Part shown: piece by piece, positions 16,847 to 24,347 of the stretch
How the letters are laid out: each line of letters starts with the position of its first letter
Numbering within the stretch: the first letter of the stretch is position 1
Source: Ramlibacter ginsenosidimutans
Lineage (GTDB): Bacteria; Pseudomonadota; Gammaproteobacteria; Burkholderiales; Burkholderiaceae_C
Strand: one strand, 5' to 3'
Length of the DNA: 64,000 bases
Assembly (NCBI RefSeq): GCF_042678185.1
Contig: NZ_JBHUDQ010000030.1
Notes under the pieces: model-generated
Seen by the model: only the letters and a program-made list of their open reading frames with translations
Told to the model about the DNA's origin: nothing
Database searches by the model: none
Program-made: the position numbers and the translations under genes

Positions 16847-18072
16847 CACCGATTTATAGCGCGCCCGGGCCGCGCGAATCCCTGGCCTTGCGCCAGGGCC
16901 CGCGTTCGGCCGTGCGCGAGGCCCTGCTGGCGGCGCGCGAGCGCACCTTGCAGCTGGCGCAGGACTATCGCGCGGCGCTCGGGCCCGAGCCGCACGTGCC
17001 GTATGCGCCCGGGCTGAATCCGCCGCTGTGGGAGCTGGGCCACATCGCCTGGTTCCAGGAATGGTGGATCGCGCGCAATCCCGAGCGGCACCTCGGCGCG
17101 GCTGCGAATCCCGAGGTCGCGCGCGCCGCATCGCTGCTCGCCCGGGCGGATGCCTGGTACGACTCCAGCCGGGTGGCGCATCGCACCCGCTGGGAGCTGC
17201 CCTTGCCCGATGCCGCCGGCACGGCGGCCTACCTGGAAAGCACCTTGCACGGAACGCTGGAGCTGCTGGACACCTTGCCGGAGCGAGCGGACGATGCGGA
17301 GCTCTACTTCTTCCGGCTGGTGGCCGCGCACGAGCAGATGCATGCGGAGGCCGCGGTGTACATGGCCGAGGCCCTCGGCATCCCGGTCGGCGAAAGCGGC
17401 GCGCCGCCGCTCGCGCCGCACGGCGGCGAGTTGCAAGTGCCGGCCCAGGTGTTCCGCGTCGGCAGCGGGCCGGGCGGCTTCGCGTTCGACAACGAGCTGG
17501 GTGCGCACGACGTGGAGCTCGCCGCGTTCGCCATCGACGCCGAGCCGCTGACCTGGGGCGCGTTCCTGCCGTTCGTGGAAGCGGGCGGCTACGAGGAGCT
17601 ACAGTGGTGGTCGGGCGAAGGCCGCGCCTGGCTGGAGGAGCAGGCGCACCGGCGGCCGGCGGCACTGCGCCGCAGCGCCACCGGCTGGGAGCGCATTCGC
17701 GGGGGCGCCTGGCAGCCGCTGCGCGAGGACGAGGCGGCGGTGCACCTGAATGCGCACGAAGCGCAGGCGTGGTGCCACTGGGCGGGCCGGCGCCTGCCCA
17801 CCGAAGCGGAGTGGGAGTGCGCGGCCTTCCAGGCGCCGGGGTTCCGCTGGGGGCAGGTGTGGGAGTGGACTGCCAGCCGCTTCGAGCCGTACCCGGGCTT
17901 CACGCCGCACCCGTACCGCGACTACTCGCAGCCCTGGTTCGGATCGCGGCGGGTGCTGCGCGGCGCCGCGCCGGCGACAGCGGCGGCGCTGGCGCATGCG
18001 CGCTACCGCAACTTCTTCGAGCCGCAGCGGCGCGACGTCTTCGCCGGCTTCCGCACGGTGCGCGTCGGCTGA
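16831..18072 (+). CDS. senA: SenA-like selenoneine synthase (EgtB homologue)
   Basis: A 413-residue EgtB-type non-heme iron enzyme. The N-terminal DinB-like domain supplies the likely iron ligands His71 (LGHIAWF) and His167-x3-His171 in AAHEQMHAE. The C-terminal formylglycine-enzyme-like domain contains RRLPTEAEWECAA, GQVWEWTASRF and RNFFEPQRRDVFAGFRTVR. SenA forms the C-Se bond between hercynine and a selenosugar. I prefer SenA over EgtB because of the adjacent senB and selD. The start is uncertain: ATG 16831 overlaps the senB start by 16 bases, while in-frame TTG 16888 and GTG 16912 would avoid this. No egtD, needed to make hercynine, is in the window. Confidence 0.88.
   Translation: MGNGTSPIYSAPGPRESLALRQGPRSAVREALLAARERTLQLAQDYRAALGPEPHVPYAPGLNPPLWELGHIAWFQEWWIARNPERHLGAAANPEVARAASLLARADAWYDSSRVAHRTRWELPLPDAAGTAAYLESTLHGTLELLDTLPERADDAELYFFRLVAAHEQMHAEAAVYMAEALGIPVGESGAPPLAPHGGELQVPAQVFRVGSGPGGFAFDNELGAHDVELAAFAIDAEPLTWGAFLPFVEAGGYEELQWWSGEGRAWLEEQAHRRPAALRRSATGWERIRGGAWQPLREDEAAVHLNAHEAQAWCHWAGRRLPTEAEWECAAFQAPGFRWGQVWEWTASRFEPYPGFTPHPYRDYSQPWFGSRRVLRGAAPATAAALAHARYRNFFEPQRRDVFAGFRTVRVG
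16851..16860 (-). promoter_or_regulatory. Possible -10 element of senB-selD (leaderless start)
   Basis: On the minus strand, gctataaatc contains TATAAA at 16858-16853. With normal spacing, transcription would begin at or within a base or two of the senB ATG (16846), giving a leaderless or nearly leaderless mRNA. No convincing -35 is visible at the expected distance. It lies inside the 5' end of senA if senA starts at 16831. Confidence 0.4.
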
Positions 18073-18104
18073 GCGCGTCGGCGTCGGCCGGTGCTGCGCG
18101 GCTG

Positions 18105-19310
18105 CTACTTCACCGCCATGGGCTCGCCGAAGCCCTCCCAGGTCTTGCCGTCGAACTTCACCAGCTGCATGGTCTGGAACGGGGCGTAGTCGTTCGGCCC
18201 CGTCTGCGCGACCACGCCCGGCAGCGCCATCGGAATCTGGTAGTTCAGGCTGGCGGCCTGCTTCATCACGTTCTCGCGCGTGAGGTTGTTGCCGCACTGC
18301 CTGAGCACCTGCGCCGTGAGCTGCGCCGCCGCCAGGCCGTACGCCGCGCTGCCGTCCAGGGGATCGACGTCGGGGGCGTATTTCTTCAGCAGCGCCAGGT
18401 AGTCCTTCATCGCGGGGTCGTTCGCCCACTTGGGATCGGTCGGATCCTTGATGTACTGCATCGAGATCAGGCCGACGGACTTGTCGAGGCCGGCGGGCTT
18501 GAGCACCGAGCCCACGCTGGCCGAGACCTGGTTCAGGTAGTGCACCGGCTTCCAGCCGACGTCGGCCACCTTGCGGATCGCCTGCGCCGCGAACTTCGGC
18601 GTCGTGATGTTGAAGAAGATGTCGGCCCCGGAACCCTGCAGCGTCACGATCTGCGAGTCGACCGTCGGGTCCGTGACTTCATAGGTCACGGTCTTCACGA
18701 CCATCGTCTTGCCCTTGTCGCCCAGGCCGTCCATGAAGCCCTTGAGGTAGTCCTTGCCGTAGTCGTCGTTCTGGTAGAGGATCGCGATCTTCCCGTTGGG
18801 GTGGTTGCGCAGGATGTCCTGCGCGTACAGCCGGCCCTCGCTCTGGTAGTTGGGATTGAAGCCCATGGTCCAGGGGAAGTCCTTCGGGTCGTTCCACTTG
18901 GAGGCGCCGGTGGCGAGGAAGAGGTGCGGCACCTTCTTCTGGTTCATGTACTTGTGGATGGCCGAATTCGACGGCGTTCCCAGCGTGCTGACCGTGAACA
19001 GCACCTCGTCCTGCTCCACCAGCCTGCGGATCATCTCCACCGTCTTGGGCGGGCTGTAGCCGTCGTCCAGGCTGATGTAGTTGATCTTGCGGCCGTTGAT
19101 GCCGCCCTGCTCGTTGAGCATCTTGAAGTACGCGGCCTCGACCTTGCCGATCGAGCCGTAGGCGGACGCCGGACCGCTGTACGGGATGGTGTTGCCTATC
19201 TTGATCTCGGTGTCGCTGGCACCCGGCCCGTACTGCTTCTGGGCGAAGGCCGGCGCCGCCGCGAGCGCGAGCCCGACGGCGGCCAGTGCGATGCAGTTCT
19301 TGATCGACAT
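18105..19310 (-). CDS. Branched-chain-type ABC transporter substrate-binding protein, second system
   Basis: A 401-residue periplasmic binding protein with signal peptide MSIKNCIALAAVGLALAAAP ending at AFAQ. The mature protein starts KQYGPGASDTEIKIGNTIPY, typical of the large LivK-like family. A good ribosome-binding site (aggaagct) precedes the ATG. It is the last gene of the second operon, after livM, and converges on senA with 32 bases between stops. The ligand is unknown; it differs clearly in sequence from the binding protein at 11048-12253. Confidence 0.92.
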   Translation of the reverse strand: MSIKNCIALAAVGLALAAAPAFAQKQYGPGASDTEIKIGNTIPYSGPASAYGSIGKVEAAYFKMLNEQGGINGRKINYISLDDGYSPPKTVEMIRRLVEQDEVLFTVSTLGTPSNSAIHKYMNQKKVPHLFLATGASKWNDPKDFPWTMGFNPNYQSEGRLYAQDILRNHPNGKIAILYQNDDYGKDYLKGFMDGLGDKGKTMVVKTVTYEVTDPTVDSQIVTLQGSGADIFFNITTPKFAAQAIRKVADVGWKPVHYLNQVSASVGSVLKPAGLDKSVGLISMQYIKDPTDPKWANDPAMKDYLALLKKYAPDVDPLDGSAAYGLAAAQLTAQVLRQCGNNLTRENVMKQAASLNYQIPMALPGVVAQTGPNDYAPFQTMQLVKFDGKTWEGFGEPMAVK

Positions 19311-19342
19311 GGAGCTTCCTTTCTGGGACACGGGTACGGCAA

Positions 19343-20398
19343 TCACGCCGCGGGAGGATGCCGGCGCGCGCGGCGCCGCCAGCGCTGCGAGGCCAGGCGC
19401 AAGGCGCCCGCGATGCCGGTGGGCATCACGTACATGAAGAGGATCATCAGCGCGCCGTAGATGGCCCACGGCGCCGCCTTCGAGACCTGGTCGGCGACGT
19501 TGGGCACGAACTGGATGAACATCGCGCCCCAGATCGCACCGGTGATGGAGGCCAGGCCGCCCACCACCATGCCCACCAGCAGCGAGATGGACAGGAAGAT
19601 CGTGAAGCTGTCCGGCGCGACGAAGGCCACCGCGATCGCGCCCAGCGCGCCCGCAACACCCGTGAACATCGCGCTGACCCCGAAGGCGAGCGACTTGTAC
19701 AGCGCAGTGTCGATGCCCATGGTCGCGGCCGCGATGGGCTGGTCGCGGATCGCGATCAGCGCGCGGCCCACGCGCCCGCGCAGCAGGTTCCAGCCGAGGA
19801 TGAACATCAGCACCGTGACGAACAGCGCGAACAGGTAGAACCAGCGATCGGGATTGAGCTTGAGTCCGAACAGCGAGGCGATCGGCGGGTCGGGCTTGAT
19901 CAGCGAGATGCCCTGCACGCCGCCGGTCCATTGCTCGAGGTGCTTGTATTTCAGCACCTGCGGCAGCGCCACGCCCAGCGCGAAGGTGGCCAGCGCGAGG
20001 TACACGCCTTCCAGCCGCAGAGCGGGCAGCCCGAACAGGAAGCCCACCACCAGGCACACCAGGCCGGCCGCGGGGACGCACAGCCAGTAAGGCACGTTGT
20101 GCTGGTCCATCAGGATGGCCGTGACGTAGGCTCCGATGGCATAGAACGCGCCGTGCCCCAGCGAGATCTGGCCGTTGTAACCGGTGAGGATGTTGAGTCC
20201 CAGCAAGGCGATCGCGTAGGTCAGCACCATCGAGAACTGGAACACCCGGTAGTTGCTCACCAGGAAGGGCAGGGCCGCGGCCGCGAGCACGACCAGCACG
20301 GCGACGACGGTCCATGCAGGCGACCAGCCGCGGACCGCGCCCGCGGCCTGTGGCGGCGCCAGCGGCGCGAGCTCGGGGGAGGGCGTGACGGTGCTCAT
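19343..20398 (-). CDS. Branched-chain-type ABC transporter permease (LivM), second system
   Basis: A 351-residue permease with a hydrophobic N-terminal helix after a short cytoplasmic stretch, and the signature GYNGQISLGHGAFYAIGAYV. The coupling-loop region is RVGRALIAIRDQPIAAATMG, and about ten membrane segments are visible. The C-terminus is basic and Arg-rich (RWRRRARRH). It starts one base after the LivH stop. Confidence 0.92.
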   Translation of the reverse strand: MSTVTPSPELAPLAPPQAAGAVRGWSPAWTVVAVLVVLAAAALPFLVSNYRVFQFSMVLTYAIALLGLNILTGYNGQISLGHGAFYAIGAYVTAILMDQHNVPYWLCVPAAGLVCLVVGFLFGLPALRLEGVYLALATFALGVALPQVLKYKHLEQWTGGVQGISLIKPDPPIASLFGLKLNPDRWFYLFALFVTVLMFILGWNLLRGRVGRALIAIRDQPIAAATMGIDTALYKSLAFGVSAMFTGVAGALGAIAVAFVAPDSFTIFLSISLLVGMVVGGLASITGAIWGAMFIQFVPNVADQVSKAAPWAIYGALMILFMYVMPTGIAGALRLASQRWRRRARRHPPAA

Positions 20399-20399
20399 C

Positions 20400-21272
20400 T
20401 CAGACCCGCTGCACGATCACGCGGCCGAAGAGGCCCGCGGGCCGCACCACCAGCACGCCCACGATCAGCACGAGGGCGACCGTGAGCTTCAGCTCGGTGC
20501 CGATGACGTAGGCACCCACCAGGTTCTCCAGCACGCCGACGATGAAGCCGCCCGCCACGGCGCCGCCGGGGCTGTCGATGCCGCCCACGAGCGCCGCTGC
20601 GAACGCGTACAGGATCACGCCCGTCATCATGTTCGGGTCGAGGAAGACCACGGGCGCGACCATCATCCCGGCCGTCGCACCGATGGCGGAGGCGAGGCCC
20701 CAGCCCAGCGCCAGCATCCAGCCGACGCGGATGCCCACCAGCCGGCTCGAGTCCGGGTTCTGCGCCGCCGCGCGCATGGCGAGCCCGAGCGGCGTGAACC
20801 GGAAGAAGGCGTACACCAGCAGGAGCACCACCATGGTCACGCAGATGGAGCCCAGCTCGTGGGCGGAGACGATGTGCAGCCCGAACGGCGCCGCGCTGGG
20901 GAAGGGGCTCGGGAAGGACTTGATCGTGTACGTGAAGATCCAGCCGGCCAGGCTGTTGAGGATCAGGATCAGCCCGATGAACACCACCACCACCGTGAGC
21001 ACGGGCGCGCGTTCGACCGGGCGGATCAGGATGCGTTCGATCGCGACGCCCAGCACGAAGGAGAGGACGACCGTCGCGAAGAACGCCGTCCAGTACGGCC
21101 AGCCCGCCTGGATCATCGTCCAGCACAGGTAGGTGGCGAACATCGCGAGCTCGCCCTGCGCGAAGTTCACCAGCCGGGTGGCGTTGTGGATCATCACCAG
21201 CGCGAGCGCCAGGCTCGCATAGATGCCGCCGGTGGCGAGTCCCGCGACGACCTGGTGCAGGAAGGCTTCCAT
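20400..21272 (-). CDS. Branched-chain-type ABC transporter permease (LivH), second system
   Basis: A 290-residue permease beginning MEAFLHQVVAGLATGGIYAS. It contains the LivH element VNFAQGELAMFATY, several membrane helices and the loop PLGLAMRAAAQNPDSSRLVG. It lies nine bases after the LivF stop and directly abuts livM, so the operon is tightly coupled. Confidence 0.92.
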   Translation of the reverse strand: MEAFLHQVVAGLATGGIYASLALALVMIHNATRLVNFAQGELAMFATYLCWTMIQAGWPYWTAFFATVVLSFVLGVAIERILIRPVERAPVLTVVVVFIGLILILNSLAGWIFTYTIKSFPSPFPSAAPFGLHIVSAHELGSICVTMVVLLLVYAFFRFTPLGLAMRAAAQNPDSSRLVGIRVGWMLALGWGLASAIGATAGMMVAPVVFLDPNMMTGVILYAFAAALVGGIDSPGGAVAGGFIVGVLENLVGAYVIGTELKLTVALVLIVGVLVVRPAGLFGRVIVQRV

Positions 21273-21281
21273 GCGGCTCCT

Positions 21282-21998
21282 TCAGTATCCGAGGTAGGCG
21301 CGGCGCACCGCGTCGTCGTCCATCAGCTCGCGGCTGGCGCCCGAGCGCACGATGGTGCCGGTCTCCAGCAGGTGCGCGTGGTCCGCCAGCCGCAGGGCCA
21401 TGGCGGCGTTCTGTTCCACCAGCAGGATGGTGACCTGCTGCGACCGGTTGATCTCGCGCATGACCTCGAAGATCTCCTTCACTACCAGCGGCGCGAGCCC
21501 GAACGACGGCTCGTCCAGCAGCAGCAGGCGCGGGCGCAGCATCAGCGCACGCGCGACGGCCAGCATCTGCTGCTGTCCGCCGGACAGCGTGCCGGCCTGC
21601 TGCCGCCGCCGCTCCGCCAGGATTGGGAACAGCCGGTACATGCGCTCGTAGTCCTGCGCGATGCCGGCACGGTCGCGGCGGGCGTAGGCGCCCAGGCGCA
21701 GGTTCTCCTCGGTCGTGAGGTCGGTGAAGGTGCCGCGCCCGTCCGGCACGTGCGCGACGCCCAGGCGCACGATGTCCTCGGTGGACTTGCCGGTGATGCG
21801 CTGGCCTTCGAACAGCACTTCGCCGCTGGTGCGCACCATGCCGCACAGCGCCCGCAAGGTCGTGGTCTTGCCCGCGCCGTTGGCGCCCAGCAGCGCGGTG
21901 ATGCTGCCCTCGGGAATGGCGAAGTCCAGGCCATGCAGGACCTCGGTGGGACCGTAGCCTGCACGCAGCTGGCGCACTTCGAGCAGCGGGGCGGCCAT
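21282..21998 (-). CDS. Branched-chain-type ABC transporter ATP-binding protein (LivF), second system
   Basis: A 238-residue ATPase with canonical Walker A GANGAGKTT, signature LSGGQQQMLAVARALM and Walker B LLLLDEPSFGLAPLV. The start ATG at 21998 overlaps the LivG stop by one base (TGATG). Unlike its counterpart at 12291, the Walker A lysine is intact. Confidence 0.93.
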   Translation of the reverse strand: MAAPLLEVRQLRAGYGPTEVLHGLDFAIPEGSITALLGANGAGKTTTLRALCGMVRTSGEVLFEGQRITGKSTEDIVRLGVAHVPDGRGTFTDLTTEENLRLGAYARRDRAGIAQDYERMYRLFPILAERRRQQAGTLSGGQQQMLAVARALMLRPRLLLLDEPSFGLAPLVVKEIFEVMREINRSQQVTILLVEQNAAMALRLADHAHLLETGTIVRSGASRELMDDDAVRRAYLGY

Positions 21999-22810
21999 CA
22001 GCTCTCGGTCCCCAGGTAGGCCTGGATCACTTCGGGGTGCGCACGCACCTGCGCCGGTGTGCCCTCGGCGATCTTGCGTCCGAAGTTCAGGGCGACGACG
22101 TGGTCGGACACGCTCATCACGAGGCCCATGTGGTGTTCGACCAGCAGCACGGTCAGGTGGAACTGGTCGCGGATGCGCCGGATGAGCGTCCCCAGCGCGC
22201 CGACTTCCTCGTGGTTCAGGCCGGCCGCGGGTTCGTCCAGCAGCAGCAGCCGGGGTTCGCTCGCGAGCGCCCGGCCCAATTCCACGCGCTTGCGCGAGCC
22301 GAAGGGCAGCTCCGCCACGCGCGTGTCGGCGACCGGCTCCAGCCCGAGGAAGCGCACCAGCTCGCGAGCGCGGCGGGACGAATCCTCTTCCTCCGCCGCG
22401 ACGCCGGGCAGCCGCAGCGCGTTGGCGAGGAAGCCCTTGCGGGTGCGCGCATGGCGGCCGACCTTGATGTTGTCGAGCACGCTCATGCTGCCGAAGAGAG
22501 CGAGGTTCTGGAAGGTGCGACCGATGCCCAGGCCGGCGACCTGGTGGCGCGCCACGGATTCCAGCGGCTGGCCGTCGAAGCGGATGCGGCCCTCGCTGTA
22601 GCCGTAGAGCCGCGACAGGCAGTTGAACAGGGTCGTCTTGCCGGCGCCGTTCGGGCCGATCAGGCCCGCGACCTGGCCGCGCTGCACGTCGAAGGAAACG
22701 CCGTCGAGCGCGGTGATGCCGCCGAAGCGCACGCAGAGGTCTCGCACGGAAAGCAGCGGCGCTTCCGCGGGGGCGGCGGCAACCAAACGCGCTTCCTCGT
22801 GTACCTGCAT
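21998..22810 (-). CDS. Branched-chain-type ABC transporter ATP-binding protein (LivG), second system
   Basis: A 270-residue ATPase starting MQVHEEARLVAAAP. It carries Walker A GPNGAGKTT, the LivG element GRTFQNLALFGSMSVLDNI, signature region LPFGSRKRVELGRAL and Walker B LLLLDEPAAGLNHEE. An in-frame ATG 42 bases upstream is less likely from family length. It opens the operon livG-livF-livH-livM-binding protein, a different order from the first system. The 117-base gap upstream separates it from the DUF1345 gene in the same direction. Confidence 0.92.
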   Translation of the reverse strand: MQVHEEARLVAAAPAEAPLLSVRDLCVRFGGITALDGVSFDVQRGQVAGLIGPNGAGKTTLFNCLSRLYGYSEGRIRFDGQPLESVARHQVAGLGIGRTFQNLALFGSMSVLDNIKVGRHARTRKGFLANALRLPGVAAEEEDSSRRARELVRFLGLEPVADTRVAELPFGSRKRVELGRALASEPRLLLLDEPAAGLNHEEVGALGTLIRRIRDQFHLTVLLVEHHMGLVMSVSDHVVALNFGRKIAEGTPAQVRAHPEVIQAYLGTES

Positions 22811-22927
22811 GTGCGGACCTCGGGACGGCGGGAGAGGCCTGCATGCTTCCACGCAAAGCCGGAGCCGGCGGCTGGTGTTTTCCCGCAGGCTGTCGCGCAG
22901 GCTACGCCGGCGGCGCCGGCGCTGCGA

Positions 22928-23617
22928 TCAGCCCATCGCGCCCGCGGCGACGTTGATCGACAGCGCCAGCAGGCTCGCGTTGAAGAAGAACGAGACGATG
23001 CAGTGCACGGTGCCGACCGGGCGCAGGGTCGACCCCTCGAAGCTGATGTCGGCGGTCTGCGCGGAGGTGCCGATGACGCAGGAAAAATGGAAGAAGTCGG
23101 CGTACAGGGGATCGGGCGTGCCGGGGAAGTCCAGCGGGTCGGGTGCGCCGCTGAGCCGCGCCAGGTAGAAGTCGTGCGCGTAGTGCAGCGCGAAGACGGT
23201 CTGCGTGAACAGCCAGGAGCTCACGATGGTCAGCGCCGACAGCGCGATGTGCAGCACGCGCGTGCTGCCGTGCTGGCTCTTCACCAGCGTGAGCTGGGTG
23301 CCGACGGCCAGCATCACTGCGACGGCCGCGAGCACGACCACCACGAGGATGGTCACGCGTCCCTGGTCCTGCGTCAGGGCGCGGCGCTTGATGGCGTCGA
23401 TGTCCGTGGTGTGCGCCAGCTGCCATGTGAGCGCCAGGTTCATCAGCGCGCCGGCGTTCCAGGCGATCAGCGTGGATGCCGCGCCGGAGAGCCGTCCCGA
23501 CATGGCGACGATCACGTACACGGCGAGGCCGAAGACCACCGAGGACAGCAGGCGTGGCCGCGCCCGCAGGGCCGGCCAGAGGCGGGCGTGCTTGCGTTCC
23601 GCGGGCTTCGACGTCAT
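22928..23617 (-). CDS. DUF1345-family membrane protein
   Basis: A 229-residue protein with about five hydrophobic segments. The family hallmark ADFFHFSCVIGTSAQTADI lies in the C-terminal half. The function of the DUF1345 family is not established. The start MTSKPAERKH is chosen over an upstream ATG at 23674, whose extra residues show no pattern. It lies 158 bases downstream of the cytochrome b561 gene, in the same direction. Confidence 0.87.
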   Translation of the reverse strand: MTSKPAERKHARLWPALRARPRLLSSVVFGLAVYVIVAMSGRLSGAASTLIAWNAGALMNLALTWQLAHTTDIDAIKRRALTQDQGRVTILVVVVLAAVAVMLAVGTQLTLVKSQHGSTRVLHIALSALTIVSSWLFTQTVFALHYAHDFYLARLSGAPDPLDFPGTPDPLYADFFHFSCVIGTSAQTADISFEGSTLRPVGTVHCIVSFFFNASLLALSINVAAGAMG

Positions 23618-23775
23618 CGCGGGCTTCCCGTCAGCTGCGGGCGCTCTGTGAAAGGATGGGGCATCAGGGCGCACATTATGGGAGCGCGCGCCGGCCCGGG
23701 GCAGCCCCGCGCGTCAGGCGAGGGCGTCCGCGTTCGGCGTCGTGAAGCCGACGCGGTCCGGCGCGCGCCGCCTGG

Positions 23776-24327
23776 TCAGCCGCGGCGCGGCCACATGCGA
23801 TCGAACACGCGGTCGCGGTCGACCAGCAGGTGCTTGAAGCCGCCCAGCACGTGCAGCGACACGAGCACCACCAGGGTCCAGACCAGGATCTCGTGGAAGC
23901 CGAAGAACTGTTCGGCCGTGTCGCGCACGGGCGTGAGGCCGGCGTTCGTCGACGGGCCGAAGAAATGCAGGCCCGCCTTGCTGTACACCGAACCGATGAT
24001 GCCGGTCAGCGGGAGCAGCACCATGACCAGGTAGAGCAGCCACTGCACGATGTGCGAGAGCCTGGCCTGCCACGGCGGCACGCCGGCGGGCAGCGGCTCG
24101 GGCCGGTGGAAGATGCGCCAGAGCACGCGCAGCAGCACCAGCGTCGCCAGGATCAGGCCGACGGACTGGTGCAGGTTGATCCAGGCGCGGCCGCCCGGCT
24201 CGTGTTCCACCGTCATCATCCACCAGCCCAGGCCGGCCATGAAGACGATCAGCGCGGCCAGCACCCAGTGCAGGACGATCGCAGGAGTGGAATAGCGCCA
24301 GGGCGTGGAAGCTTGCACAGAGGGCAT
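23776..24327 (-). CDS. Cytochrome b561-type membrane protein
   Basis: A 183-residue four-helix di-heme b-type cytochrome. Paired His residues are visible in IVLHWVLAA (helix 1), INLHQSVGL (helix 2), RLSHIVQWLLY (helix 3) and LVSLHVLGGFKH (helix 4). Such proteins shuttle electrons between the quinone pool and a periplasmic acceptor such as superoxide. The partner is unknown; no YceI protein adjoins it here. The start lies 20 bases after the MFS stop, so it is probably co-transcribed with it. Confidence 0.9.
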   Translation of the reverse strand: MPSVQASTPWRYSTPAIVLHWVLAALIVFMAGLGWWMMTVEHEPGGRAWINLHQSVGLILATLVLLRVLWRIFHRPEPLPAGVPPWQARLSHIVQWLLYLVMVLLPLTGIIGSVYSKAGLHFFGPSTNAGLTPVRDTAEQFFGFHEILVWTLVVLVSLHVLGGFKHLLVDRDRVFDRMWPRRG

Positions 24328-24347
24328 GGTCTCTTTTTTCTCCAGGG

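Noticed and set aside
16831..18072. Ergothioneine EgtB as the primary call
   Set aside because: No egtC, egtD or egtE adjoins it, while senB- and selD-like genes do. EgtB remains the fallback if the tree disagrees.
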